Assembly: GCF_004121055.1 (NCBI RefSeq)
Contig: NZ_PYAL01000003.1
Location: 62,001 to 126,000 of the forward strand
DNA length: 64,000 nucleotides
Source of the DNA: Achromobacter aloeverae
Lineage (GTDB): Bacteria > Pseudomonadota > Gammaproteobacteria > Burkholderiales > Burkholderiaceae_B
Reading direction: 5' to 3'
A model generated the notes under the pieces. That model did not search any database. It was not told where the DNA came from and saw only the letters and a list, made by a program, of their open reading frames with translations. A program made the translations under genes and the position numbers. Position 1 is the first letter of the stretch; each line of letters starts with the position of its first letter. Of this stretch, positions 8,867-17,799 are shown piece by piece.

Positions 8867-9184
8867 ATGCGCTGCGACCTGACGCTGATCTTTACCGCCC
8901 GCCAGACCTTGGACCTCACGGTCCATGTGGATCCCACCCCGGCGCTGGCGACCCAGGCGCGGGAGTGGTTCGAGCAAACCTGGACGGCCCTGGGCTGCGA
9001 ACCCTTGCGGCCCAGCGGCAAGGTCCTGCTGCTGGACAAGATCATGGGCGTGGCCGACGCCCTGGGGTATGCCGTGTTGTCCAGCGACCAGTCGCGCGCG
9101 GACGACTATGCGCGCCAGACCGCCCTGGCCCTGGGCAAGCCGCGCATTACGGTCGACCTGCCCGGCTTGACGGTAGGGTATTGA
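8867..9184 (+). CDS. Small conserved hypothetical protein
   Basis: A 105-residue soluble protein of balanced composition, starting MRCDLTLIFTARQTLDLTVHVD and ending DLPGLTVGY. It ends with a stop at 9182-9184. It lies 103 bp after the DUF1840 gene in the same direction, so they may share a transcript. I recognise no domain. Codon use is like its neighbours, and the start has no strong ribosome site in view. Confidence 0.6.
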   Translation: MRCDLTLIFTARQTLDLTVHVDPTPALATQAREWFEQTWTALGCEPLRPSGKVLLLDKIMGVADALGYAVLSSDQSRADDYARQTALALGKPRITVDLPGLTVGY

Positions 9185-9248
9185 ACGGCGGCGCCCCCGG
9201 TGGCACCCCCGGCGGCCCGACAGGCTGGCGCCGCGGTGCAATGGCGCA

Positions 9249-10532
9249 TCAACGCGTCAGCCGTTCGTGGATCCAGGCCCCGATGGCCAGTGTCTTGTGG
9301 TCGTCGCCCCGCCTGCCTATGGCTTGCAGGCCGATCGGGAGCCCATGCGGTCCTTGCGCGAAGGGCAGATGCAGGCACGGCACGCCGAACAGCGTCCAGA
9401 CGCGGCCGAACAGCGGATCGCCCGTGCCCAGGTCGGCCAGGGGCGCTTCGCCCGGCGCGCTGGGCGTCAACAGGACATCGAATTCCTCGAACCAGCCCTC
9501 GGCGCGCGCATAGCGCTCCGCCATGAGCGCGAGATTGGCCTGGTGCGCCTGCGCCGTGATGCCGGCGCCGGCGTCCAGCAAGTCCAGCAGGCGCGTGCTC
9601 ATTTGCCCCGCGAATTCGGCGCGTTCCCGCGCCAGCGCCTGGCAGGCCTCGTACGCCATGACGTCGGACTGCAACTGCACCAGGGAGCAGTAGTCCGGCG
9701 GCAGCTCCACGTCCCGCACCGCGGCGCCGGCGCGCGCCAGCACGTCGGCGGCGTGCGCATAGGCTTCCCGGGTTTCCGGCAGCGTGTGGCGCCATTGCAG
9801 GGTGCGGTACATGCCGATGCGCGGCTTGCCGGCATAGTCCAGCTTCCGCAGGCCGGGATCGCTCATCAGCACCGAGGCCACCAGGCCGGCGTCCGGCACG
9901 GTCCGCGCGAAGCAGCCCACGGTGTCCAGGGAGTCGGCAAGCGGCTTCACGCCTGTGCGCGGCACCGTACCGAACGTCGGCTTGAAGCCCACCACGCCGC
10001 AATAGGCGGCAGGCCGCACGATGGACGCGGCGGTCTGCGTGCCCAGTGCGAAAGGCACCATGAAATCGGCCACCGCCGCGGCCGAGCCGCTCGATGAGCC
10101 GCCGGGCGTGTAGGCGGGGTCGACGGGATTGCGGGTGGGCGGGGTCTTGTAGGTGGCGAATTCCGTGGTGACCGTCTTGCCCGCCACCAGGGCGCCGGCC
10201 TCGCGGCACAGCGCCACCACGGCGGCGTCGGCGTCGGGCTGGTGGCCTTTGTAGATCGACGAGCCATAGGTGGTCGGCAGGTCGCTCGTGTCCATCAGGT
10301 CCTTGACGCCGAAGGGCAGGCCGTGCAGCGGTCCGCGTATCGATCCGCGGTCGAGCGCCTCGGCCTGGGCCAGGGCCGCGTCCTTGTTCAAGGCCGCCCA
10401 TGCGTGGACCGCATGCTCGCGTTGCTCGATGCGTGCAAAGCACGCGCGCAGCAGTTGCGCGGCGGTCAATTCACGGCGTTGCAACAGGCGAGCGGCCTCC
10501 AGTGCGCTCAAGCGATTAAGAACGATAGCCAT
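9249..10532 (-). CDS. Amidase (amidase-signature family)
   Basis: A 427-residue enzyme of the amidase-signature superfamily. The Ser-cisSer-Lys triad is visible as K in PFGVKDLMDT and the serines in GGSSSGSAAAVADF, followed by the family segment QTAASIVRPAAYCGVVGFKPT. Members hydrolyse amide bonds in substrates ranging from aryl amides to GatA glutamine. Here there is no gatB or gatC nearby, and the length is shorter than GatA, so a catabolic amidase is likelier. It is divergent from the LacI-type regulator, 333 bp away. Substrate unknown. Confidence 0.85.
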   Translation of the reverse strand: MAIVLNRLSALEAARLLQRRELTAAQLLRACFARIEQREHAVHAWAALNKDAALAQAEALDRGSIRGPLHGLPFGVKDLMDTSDLPTTYGSSIYKGHQPDADAAVVALCREAGALVAGKTVTTEFATYKTPPTRNPVDPAYTPGGSSSGSAAAVADFMVPFALGTQTAASIVRPAAYCGVVGFKPTFGTVPRTGVKPLADSLDTVGCFARTVPDAGLVASVLMSDPGLRKLDYAGKPRIGMYRTLQWRHTLPETREAYAHAADVLARAGAAVRDVELPPDYCSLVQLQSDVMAYEACQALARERAEFAGQMSTRLLDLLDAGAGITAQAHQANLALMAERYARAEGWFEEFDVLLTPSAPGEAPLADLGTGDPLFGRVWTLFGVPCLHLPFAQGPHGLPIGLQAIGRRGDDHKTLAIGAWIHERLTR

Positions 10533-10865
10533 ACAAAAACTTCCCCAAAAACAGATCCACCTGCCGGTCCGTGCGTGGACGGGCGAGCAATGGGCTGCCG
10601 ATGATCTTTTTCTTCACAGCAACCATTGTGCCAGTCCTGCCCGCTCACCGAATCCGTGTATTCCCCCAAAGCGGAATGTTGCGCTGCACAGGCGGTGCCG
10701 GCCAGCGCGCCGGTCCAGTACGGCCGCGGTTCGTGCCGTCCCGGCGGGCGGCCGTCCCCGTGTAGCGTACCGCATGCATCTGCAATGCCACTGTCATATG
10801 CGGCCCATAAAGTGCCGGAAGGTTGAAAACGTTTTCAAGCCAGCCTCCAGACACGGATATCCGGC
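10533..10865. other. Divergent intergenic region, amidase / LacI-type regulator
   Basis: This 333-bp gap holds the promoters of two divergent genes. The only clear element is the 16-bp palindrome at 10823-10838, close to the regulator start. I see no small gene or terminator that I would support. Confidence 0.5.
10823..10838. promoter_or_regulatory. LacI/GalR-type operator upstream of the regulator gene
   Basis: TTGAAAACGTTTTCAA is a perfect 16-bp palindrome with the central CG typical of LacI/GalR operators. It lies 27 bp before the regulator's ATG, which points to autoregulation. A related site, ATGAAAAGGATTTCAT, lies at 16581-16596. Confidence 0.75.
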
Positions 10866-11888
10866 GTGCCGCACAAAACCTCGCAACGTCTCTCGATCAT
10901 CGATATCGCCCACGATGCCGGCGTTTCTCCCGCCACGGTGTCGCGGGCCTTCAATCGGCCCGATCTGTTGAAACCGGAGACCTTGCAACGCATCAGGGAA
11001 GTGGCGGGCCAGCATGGCTTCCGCCCCAATCGCGTCGGCAGCAGCCTGCGGTCCGGCAGCACCCGTACCCTGGGCCTGGTGCTGCCCACGCTGCGCAACC
11101 CCGTTTTCGCGGAATGCTTCGAGGGCGCCGAGCAATATGCTCATGCGCATGGCTACAGCGTCATGGTGGCGTCGAGCAGCTATACGCCCGCCACCGAGGC
11201 CGAGGCGGTGCAAAGCCTGATCGACCACCAGGTGGAGGGGCTCATCCTGACGGTGGGCAATGCCGCGCGCAGCGCCACGCTGCGCATGCTGGCCGGGCAG
11301 GCGCTGCCCTATGTGCTGGCCTACAACGAATCCGCCACGCATCCCTTCGTCTCGGTCGACAACGCCGCCGCCGCCAGCGAAATGGTCAGCCTGCTGGCCG
11401 CGCGCGGCCACCGCCGCATCGCCATGGTCAGCGGCCCGTTGACCGCGTCCGACCGCGCGCGACGCCGCCTGGCGGGCGCCCGCGGCCAGGCGCGCAAGCT
11501 GGGGCTGCAGGAAGTCGTGCACCTGCCCATGGCCTCGCATACCGAAGCCGACAGCGGGCAACTGCGTGGCCTGCTGGGCACGCGCCAGGCCCCGACCGCG
11601 CTGTTCTGCTCCAACGATCTGCTCGCGGCTTCCGTGATTTCGTCCCTGCGCGGACTGGGCTTGTCCGTGCCGGCCGACATTTCCGTGTGCGGGTTCGACG
11701 GCATGACGTTCGCGGGCCTCATGGTGCCGCCCCTGACCACCATCGAACAACCCAGCCACGACATCGGCACGCGCGCCTGCGCCAGCCTGCTGGCCTGCTT
11801 GCAGGGTGAAACGCCGCCGTCGGTACGGCTGGCGCATCGCCTGATTCCCGGCGGCACGGTTGCCGCCGCCACTTCCGCTGCCTCCTGA
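10866..11888 (+). CDS. LacI-family transcriptional regulator
   Basis: This 340-residue regulator has an N-terminal LacI helix-turn-helix (IIDIAHDAGVSPATVSRAFN, about 10-29) with the hinge, and a periplasmic-binding-protein-like effector domain (about 65-330). The NP(V)FAECFEGAEQ and GFDGMTFAGLMVPPLTTI segments are typical of the family. Its stop is 14 bp before the first binding-protein gene, so it probably heads the operon. The effector is unknown. Given the neighbours it may sense a glycerophospho-compound or an organophosphonate; this is inference. Confidence 0.9.
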   Translation: MPHKTSQRLSIIDIAHDAGVSPATVSRAFNRPDLLKPETLQRIREVAGQHGFRPNRVGSSLRSGSTRTLGLVLPTLRNPVFAECFEGAEQYAHAHGYSVMVASSSYTPATEAEAVQSLIDHQVEGLILTVGNAARSATLRMLAGQALPYVLAYNESATHPFVSVDNAAAASEMVSLLAARGHRRIAMVSGPLTASDRARRRLAGARGQARKLGLQEVVHLPMASHTEADSGQLRGLLGTRQAPTALFCSNDLLAASVISSLRGLGLSVPADISVCGFDGMTFAGLMVPPLTTIEQPSHDIGTRACASLLACLQGETPPSVRLAHRLIPGGTVAAATSAAS

Positions 11889-11902
11889 AGAGGAAACCTT
11901 CC

Positions 11903-12913
11903 ATGTTCCGCTCCCTTACCCATGTGCTGCGCGGCGCCCTCCTGGCGCTGGGCCTGGCCGGCGCCGCGCAGGCCCAGCAGGCCGCCGTCTGCTACAACTG
12001 CCCGCCCGAATGGGCCGACTGGGCCACCGAGCTCAAGGCCATCAAGGAAAAGACCGGCATCCAGGTGCCGGGCGACAACAAGAACTCGGGCCAGGCCCTG
12101 GCGTCGATGGCGGCCGAGCGCGCCAAGCCGGTGGCCGACGTCGTCTACTACGGCGTGACCTTCGGCATACAGGCCGACAAGGACGCGCTGATCCAGGCGT
12201 ACAAGCCGGCCCATTGGGACGAGATCCCCGCCGGCATGAAGGACCCGAGCGGCAAGTGGTTCGCCATCCACTCGGGCACGCTGGGCCTGATGGTCAATGT
12301 CGACGCCCTGCACGGCAAGCCGGTGCCCAAGTCCTGGAAGGACCTGCTCAAGCCGGAGTACCGCGGCATGGTGGGGTATCTGGACCCCGCTTCCGCCTTC
12401 GTCGGCTATGTCGGCGCCGTTGCCATCAACCAGGCCCTGGGCGGCACGCTGGACGACTTCGGCCCGGCCCTGGACTGGTTCAAGAAGATGCGGGCGAACG
12501 AACCCATCGTGCCCAAGCAGACCGCCTACGCGCGCGTGCTGTCGGGCGAGATTCCCATCCTCATCGACTATGACTTCAACGCCTATCGCGCCAAGTACAA
12601 GGACGGCGCCAACGTCGCCTTCGTCATTCCCGCCGAAGGCACCATCGCCGTGCCCTATGTGATGAGCCTGGTGGCCAATGCGCCGCATGAAGCCAACGGC
12701 AAGAAAGTGCTGGACTTCACGCTGTCCGACGAAGGCCAGGCCATCTGGGCCAATGCCTTCCTGCGCCCCGTCCGCGCGAATGCGGTGTCGCCCGAAGCGC
12801 AGAAGAAATTCCTGCCGGCGTCGGAATATGCCCGGGCCACCGCGGTCGACTACGGCAAGATGGCCGACGTGCAGCGCGCGTTTTCCGAGCAGTACGCCAA
12901 GGAAGTGAACTGA
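11903..12913 (+). CDS. ABC transporter periplasmic substrate-binding protein (family 1, iron/phosphonate-like)
   Basis: A 336-residue exported binding protein. A signal peptide (about 1-24, cut at AQAQ) precedes a two-lobed family-1 fold with VVYYGVTFGIQADKDAL and the hinge TLGLMVNVDAL. It resembles the Fe(III)/2-aminoethylphosphonate binding group. A strong AGAGGAAA ribosome site precedes the ATG. Genes for two permeases and an ATPase follow without gaps, forming a complete importer. The ligand cannot be read from the sequence. The nearby GpdQ-type enzyme suggests an organophosphate. Confidence 0.85.
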   Translation: MFRSLTHVLRGALLALGLAGAAQAQQAAVCYNCPPEWADWATELKAIKEKTGIQVPGDNKNSGQALASMAAERAKPVADVVYYGVTFGIQADKDALIQAYKPAHWDEIPAGMKDPSGKWFAIHSGTLGLMVNVDALHGKPVPKSWKDLLKPEYRGMVGYLDPASAFVGYVGAVAINQALGGTLDDFGPALDWFKKMRANEPIVPKQTAYARVLSGEIPILIDYDFNAYRAKYKDGANVAFVIPAEGTIAVPYVMSLVANAPHEANGKKVLDFTLSDEGQAIWANAFLRPVRANAVSPEAQKKFLPASEYARATAVDYGKMADVQRAFSEQYAKEVN

Positions 12914-12914
12914 C

Positions 12915-13730
12915 ATGAGCGGTCGCGGCTGGATCGGATTCGCGGCGCCGGCCGCGGCGCTCTTCGTGGCTTTCTGGCTGCTGCCCATGGCGCGTCTGGC
13001 GCTGATGGGCCTGGACGGCCGGGACGGGGCGTCGGCGTACTGGGTCGTGCTGACGCACGCGCAGTACTGGCGCAGCATGTTGAACACGGCGCTGTTGTCG
13101 CTGGCGGCAACGTTGGCCACGCTGGCGATCGCCTTGCCGGTCGGTCGCTTTCTCGCGCATCATCCGCGCTTCTTCGGACGCGGCCTGCTGGTGGGATTGC
13201 TGATGTTTCCCCTGGCGTTCCCGGGCGTGGTCGTGGGCTTCCTGGTCATCCTGGTGGCGGGCCGCCAGGGCTTGCTGGCCAGCATCACGCGCGCCCTGAC
13301 CGGCACGCCGTGGGTGTTCGCCTACGGCATGGCGGGCCTGTTCGTGGGCTACCTGTATTTCTCCTTGCCGCGCACCATAGGCATGGTGACGGCCGCCGCG
13401 CAGCAGTTGGACCAGGGCTTGCTGGAAGCGGCCCGCACACTGGGCGCCAGCGCGCCGCGGCGGTTCGTCGATATCGAATTGCCGGCCTTGGCGCCGGCGC
13501 TGATGGCGGCCGGGGCCATGTGCTTCGCCACCAGCATGGGAGCGTTCGGCACGGTCTTCACGCTGGGAACGCAGATCGATGTGTTGCCGGTGACCATCTA
13601 CAACGAGTTCACCAATTACGCCAATATCCCCGTGGCCGCCGCGTTGTCGGTGGTGCTGGGCCTGGTGACGTGGGCCGTCCTCTACGCGGCGCATTCCCTG
13701 GGCGGCGCGCGCGCCGGCGCGGGGGCATGA
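12915..13730 (+). CDS. ABC transporter permease (first subunit)
   Basis: A 271-residue permease with about six transmembrane segments and the cytoplasmic EAA loop LLEAARTLGASAPRRFVDIELP at about residues 174-195. This places it in the binding-protein-dependent permease family. The ATG at 12915 directly follows the binding-protein stop (one base between). Its TGA overlaps the next permease's ATG by four bases, so translation is coupled. Confidence 0.88.
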   Translation: MSGRGWIGFAAPAAALFVAFWLLPMARLALMGLDGRDGASAYWVVLTHAQYWRSMLNTALLSLAATLATLAIALPVGRFLAHHPRFFGRGLLVGLLMFPLAFPGVVVGFLVILVAGRQGLLASITRALTGTPWVFAYGMAGLFVGYLYFSLPRTIGMVTAAAQQLDQGLLEAARTLGASAPRRFVDIELPALAPALMAAGAMCFATSMGAFGTVFTLGTQIDVLPVTIYNEFTNYANIPVAAALSVVLGLVTWAVLYAAHSLGGARAGAGA

Positions 13731-14593
13731 TGGCTCCATCTTCTTCTCCCTCTTCTAGACCCGCGGCGCGGGCAGCGCTGCCCGGCGACAAACTGGCGTT
13801 CCGCCTCGGCCTGGCCGCCACCCTGGCGGTGGCGGCGTTCCTGATCGGCCCCGTGGTCCTGTCGGTGCTGGCGGGTCTCACCAGCAACTATTTCGTCGGC
13901 CTGTCCAGTGGCCTGACGCTGCGTTGGGTGGCGCAGGTCTGGGACCTGTATGCGTCCACCATCTGGCGGTCGTTGCTGGTCGCGGCCATGACGCTGGCGG
14001 TCTGCCTGCTGGCCGGCGTGCCGGCCGCCTGGGCGCTGACGCTCAAGCGCGGCCGCGTGGCGCGCGCGTTCGAGGAATTGCTGACGCTGCCGGTGGCCGT
14101 GCCCGGCCTGGCGACGGCGCTGGCGCTGATCGTGTCCTGGGGCACGGCCGGCGGCCTGCGCGGCAGCGTGATGTTCATCGTCATCGGGCACGTGCTTTTC
14201 ACATTGCCTTTCATGGTGCGGTCGGCGGCGGCGAGCATGGCCATGGGCGGGTTGGCGGCCCTGGACGAGGCCGCCGCCACGCTGGGCGCCGCGCGTCTGC
14301 ATCGCTTTCTGCATATCGTCGTGCCCAATGCCGCCCCCGGCATACTCACCGGCGCCTTGACCGTGCTCACGCTGTCGGTCGGCGAGTTCAACCTGACCTG
14401 GCTGCTGCACACCCCGTTGACGCAGACCTTGCCCGTAGGCCTGGCCGACAGCTATGCGTCGATGCGGCTGGAGGTGGCGTCGGCCTACACCCTGGTCTTC
14501 CTGCTCATGCTGATGCCGCTGCTGCTGGGCCTGCAATGGCTCGCCGCGCGCGCCACCGGCGAACGCCGGGCTTCCCCGAAGGATTCCCCATGA
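13727..14593 (+). CDS. ABC transporter permease (second subunit)
   Basis: A 288-residue partner permease with a Ser/Pro-rich N-terminus, about six membrane segments, and an EAA loop ALDEAAATLGAARLHRFLHI. The start is the ATG at 13727 in the ATGATG overlapping the preceding stop; the second ATG (13730) is equally possible. It ends in a four-base overlap with the ATPase gene. Together with the preceding permease it would form the heterodimeric channel. Confidence 0.87.
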   Translation: MMAPSSSPSSRPAARAALPGDKLAFRLGLAATLAVAAFLIGPVVLSVLAGLTSNYFVGLSSGLTLRWVAQVWDLYASTIWRSLLVAAMTLAVCLLAGVPAAWALTLKRGRVARAFEELLTLPVAVPGLATALALIVSWGTAGGLRGSVMFIVIGHVLFTLPFMVRSAAASMAMGGLAALDEAAATLGAARLHRFLHIVVPNAAPGILTGALTVLTLSVGEFNLTWLLHTPLTQTLPVGLADSYASMRLEVASAYTLVFLLMLMPLLLGLQWLAARATGERRASPKDSP

Positions 14594-15582
14594 AGCACCC
14601 CGTCACCATCACGCTGGAGCACTGCGCCAAGACCTGGCCCGACGGCAGCCGCGCCTTGCATCCCGTGGACCTGCGCATCGAAGGCGGCCGCACCCTCGCC
14701 TTGCTGGGGCCGTCCGGCTGCGGCAAGACCACGCTGCTGCGCTTGATCTGCGGGCTGGAGGGCGCGGATGCCGGATCGCGCATCTACTTCGATGACGAAG
14801 ACGTCAGCGGACAGCCGCCGGAAGCGCGCGGCGTGGGCGTGGTGTTCCAGAACTACGCCCTCTTTCCCAACATGACCGTGGCGCAGAACGTGGCCTATGG
14901 CCTGCGCATCCGCAAATGGCGCAAGCCCGAGCAGCAAGAGCGCGTGCGCCATATGCTGAGCCTGGTGCGCATGGAGGCCCTGGCCGATCGCCGCATCGCG
15001 CAATTGTCCGGCGGCCAGCGCCAGCGCGTGGCGCTGGCGCGCGCCCTGGCCATCGAACCGCGCGTGCTGCTGCTGGACGAACCGCTTACGGCGCTGGACG
15101 CCAAGCTGCGCGAGCACCTGCGGGTGGAGCTGGCGCAAATGCTGCGCTCGCTGCACATCACCACCGTCATCGTCACGCACGACCAGGACGAGGCCATGAT
15201 GCTGGGCGACCGCATCGCCGTCATGTCCGCCGGCCGCCTGGAGCAGGTGGGCGACGCCGAAACGCTGTACCGGCAGCCCGCCACGCCGTTCGTCGGCGAA
15301 TTCCTGGGCACCCTGTGCAGGGTGCGCGCGCGCCTGGAGCATGGCGTGGTGACGGACGGCGGCGAAATCGTGGCCTTTCGTCCGCATGAGATCGAGTTGC
15401 TGCCCGCGCTGCCGGCGGCGGCGCATGCCCGCATCACGTCGCGCTTTTTCCTCGGCGCCACCTTGCGCCTGCAACTGGAGCTGGAAGACGGCCAGGCGTT
15501 TCCGGTCGTCCTGTCCGCCGACAGTCCTCACCGCGTGGGCGATTCGGTGTCCTTGCGCCTGACCCGCCCCCTGCCTGCCTGA
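14590..15582 (+). CDS. ABC transporter ATP-binding protein
   Basis: A 330-residue ATPase. Walker A is GPSGCGKTT, the Q-loop is VVFQNYALFP, the signature is LSGGQRQRVALARAL and Walker B is VLLLDEPLTALD, followed by the switch histidine in VIVTHDQDEA. The C-terminal about 80 residues form a TOBE-like regulatory domain. It completes the importer encoded from 11903 and overlaps the preceding permease by four bases. Its family is that of the Fe(III)/phosphonate/polyamine importers. Confidence 0.9.
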   Translation: MKHPVTITLEHCAKTWPDGSRALHPVDLRIEGGRTLALLGPSGCGKTTLLRLICGLEGADAGSRIYFDDEDVSGQPPEARGVGVVFQNYALFPNMTVAQNVAYGLRIRKWRKPEQQERVRHMLSLVRMEALADRRIAQLSGGQRQRVALARALAIEPRVLLLDEPLTALDAKLREHLRVELAQMLRSLHITTVIVTHDQDEAMMLGDRIAVMSAGRLEQVGDAETLYRQPATPFVGEFLGTLCRVRARLEHGVVTDGGEIVAFRPHEIELLPALPAAAHARITSRFFLGATLRLQLELEDGQAFPVVLSADSPHRVGDSVSLRLTRPLPA

Positions 15583-15695
15583 TGTCCGCCCTTGTCGGAA
15601 CGGCATTCGTTTTCTTTTCCCGCGGCGTCCGCCCGTAGTTGAACTCCATTGCACCCCTGTTCGCACCCCGTCGCACCGCATCCACCAGGATTCCC

Positions 15696-16523
15696 ATGCT
15701 GATCGCCCAGATTACCGACCTGCACATCCGCCTGCCCGGCCAGAAGGCCTATCGCGTCGTCGAGACCGACGCCTACCTGCCCCCCGCCGTACAGGCCTTG
15801 AACCGCCTGGATCCCGCGCCCGACCTGGTGGTGGTCAGCGGCGACCTGACCGATTTCGGCAGGCCCGCCGAGTACGCCCACCTGAAGAAGATGCTGGACG
15901 CCCTGCGCATGCCCTATGTGCTGCTGCCAGGCAACCATGACGACCGCGACATGTTGCGGGAAGTGTTTGACGATCATCCCTATCTCGCCGGCGCCGATAC
16001 CGACGGCTTCATGCAATACGCGGTGGAGGATTTTCCCGTACGCGTGCTGGCGCTGGACACGGTGGTGCCGCGCCAGAGCCACGGGTCGCTCTGCGAGCGG
16101 CGCCTGGCCTGGCTGGCGGACCGGCTGGGCGAGCAGCCGGAGCGCCCCACCGTGATCGTCATGCACCACCCTCCGTTCGAGACCGGCATCGGCCACATGG
16201 ACGCCATCGGCCTGCTGGAGGGCGGCGAAGGACTGGCCGACGTCGTCAGCCGCCACCGCAACGTCGAACGCATCCTGTGCGGCCATTTGCACCGCACCAT
16301 TTTTCGCCGCTACGCCGGCACCATCGCGTCCACCTGCCCCAGTCCCGCGCACCAGATCGCCCTGGACCTGCGGCCCGACGGCCCGTCGGCCTTCGTCATG
16401 GAGCCGCCCGGCTTCCAGCTGCACGAATGGCGTAACGGCGCGCTCGTCAGTCATGTGGCCGTCATCGGCGACTATGCCGGACCCTATCCTTTCCATGAAG
16501 GCGGCGCCTTGATCGACGAGTGA
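15696..16523 (+). CDS. gpdQ: GpdQ-type glycerophosphodiesterase (metallophosphoesterase)
   Basis: This 275-residue enzyme aligns almost residue for residue with Enterobacter GpdQ as I recall it. Metal ligands are D8 and H10 (ITDLH), D50 (SGDLTD), N80 (PGNHDD), the histidines of MHHPP, and H197/H199 in CGHLHR. It also keeps the C-terminal DYAGPYPFHE segment. GpdQ hydrolyses glycerophosphodiesters and some phosphonate monoesters with a binuclear metal centre. The ATG at 15696 gives the family's usual length (about 274). It sits between two ABC importers, consistent with intracellular hydrolysis of an imported diester. An alternative is another class III cyclic-nucleotide phosphodiesterase. Confidence 0.85.
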   Translation: MLIAQITDLHIRLPGQKAYRVVETDAYLPPAVQALNRLDPAPDLVVVSGDLTDFGRPAEYAHLKKMLDALRMPYVLLPGNHDDRDMLREVFDDHPYLAGADTDGFMQYAVEDFPVRVLALDTVVPRQSHGSLCERRLAWLADRLGEQPERPTVIVMHHPPFETGIGHMDAIGLLEGGEGLADVVSRHRNVERILCGHLHRTIFRRYAGTIASTCPSPAHQIALDLRPDGPSAFVMEPPGFQLHEWRNGALVSHVAVIGDYAGPYPFHEGGALIDE

Positions 16524-16580
16524 CCCGACAAGCGACGCCGCAAGGGCGATGCCATGATTTCGTCATGTTCGCACCGCAAA

Positions 16581-16596
16581 ATGAAAAGGATTTCAT
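16581..16596. promoter_or_regulatory. Second LacI-type operator, before the Ugp-like importer
   Basis: ATGAAAAGGATTTCAT matches the palindrome before the LacI gene (TTGAAAACGTTTTCAA) at 12 of 16 positions with identical half-site spacing. It lies 44 bp before the importer's ATPase gene, in the only sizeable gap after gpdQ. Control by the upstream LacI-type protein is inferred. Confidence 0.6.
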
Positions 16597-16639
16597 TTGC
16601 CCGCACAATAGCCATGGAAAATAACCAGAGCGAGGGGAC

Positions 16640-17689
16640 ATGGCCGCGATAGTTCTGGACAACCTGACCAAGCAGTACGCCGACGCGGCGGCCATCAGCA
16701 ATGTGGCCTTTACCGTGCCGGCGGGCAGCTTCACTGTCCTGCTGGGCCCGTCGGGCTGCGGCAAGTCCACCACGCTGCGCATGATCGCCGGACTGGACAC
16801 GCCCACTTCCGGCCGCATCCACATCGGCGGCCGCGATGTCACCGACCTGCCGCCGGCCAAGCGCCGCGTGGCGATGGTTTTCCAGTCGTATGCCTTGTTT
16901 CCGCACCTGTCGGTGCGCGAGAACATCCTGTTCGGGCTCAAGGTTCGCAAGGAGCCGGCCGCCGACTACGCCCGCCGGCTGGACCGCGTCGCCGGCCTGC
17001 TGGGCCTGGGCCATTTGCTGGATCGCAAGCCGTCCCAGCTGTCGGGCGGCCAGCAGCAGCGCGTGGCCCTCGGACGCGCGGTCATTTCCGAAGCCCCGGT
17101 CTGCCTGATGGACGAGCCTCTTTCCAATCTGGACGCACAGTTGCGCCATGAGATGCGCCGTGAAATCCGCGCCCTGCAACAGCAGCTGAACATCACCATG
17201 GTGTACGTCACGCATGACCAGACCGAGGCCATGAGCATGGCCGACCAGGTGGTGCTGCTGCGCAATGGCGTCATCGAGCAGTGCGACACGCCGGATCGCC
17301 TGTACGCGCGTCCCGCCACCGAATTCGCCGCGCGCTTCATCGGCACGCCGCCGATGAACCTGGTCACGCTGGACAGCGTGGCGGGCGCCCTGGTGCCCGC
17401 CGGCACCGGCGGTCCGGCGGTGGCCGACGCGCCCGCCGGCGCGCGCAAGCTGGGCGTGCGTCCCGAGCACATACGCCTGGCCGGGCAGGGCCACGCCGCC
17501 GTCGTGGAGGGTGTCGAATACTTCGGCGCCGATTCCATCGTGACCTGCGGCATAGGCACCAGCGGCGGCATCGCGGTGCGGGTCACCGGCCATCTGCGCG
17601 CCGCGCCGGGCGATGTCCTGCATCTGCAATGGGATGCGCGGCATCACCACTTTTTCGACGCCGGCGCCATGGCGCTGGCGGCGGCTTGA
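16640..17689 (+). CDS. ugpC: ABC transporter ATP-binding protein, UgpC/MalK-type
   Basis: This 349-residue MalK-type ATPase has Walker A GPSGCGKST, a Q-loop MVFQSYALFP, the signature LSGGQQQRVALGRA, Walker B CLMDEPLSNLD and the switch histidine VYVTHDQTEA. A C-terminal TOBE domain (about 240-349) follows. UgpC energises uptake of glycerol-3-phosphate and glycerophosphodiesters. The ribosome site GAGGGGA precedes the ATG. In this locus the ATPase comes first, then binding protein and permeases, unlike the ugpBAEC order of E. coli. The substrate assignment rests on the adjacent gpdQ. Confidence 0.8.
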   Translation: MAAIVLDNLTKQYADAAAISNVAFTVPAGSFTVLLGPSGCGKSTTLRMIAGLDTPTSGRIHIGGRDVTDLPPAKRRVAMVFQSYALFPHLSVRENILFGLKVRKEPAADYARRLDRVAGLLGLGHLLDRKPSQLSGGQQQRVALGRAVISEAPVCLMDEPLSNLDAQLRHEMRREIRALQQQLNITMVYVTHDQTEAMSMADQVVLLRNGVIEQCDTPDRLYARPATEFAARFIGTPPMNLVTLDSVAGALVPAGTGGPAVADAPAGARKLGVRPEHIRLAGQGHAAVVEGVEYFGADSIVTCGIGTSGGIAVRVTGHLRAAPGDVLHLQWDARHHHFFDAGAMALAAA

Positions 17690-17799
17690 AAACCGCGCCC
17701 TTTCCGCCTCCGCAGTCCCGTCGTGCTCCGTCCGTTGTTCCGATTCTTGTCCCGATTGCCGTGTTTCCGATTGTCGTCTACTAGCGAGATCCTTCCATC

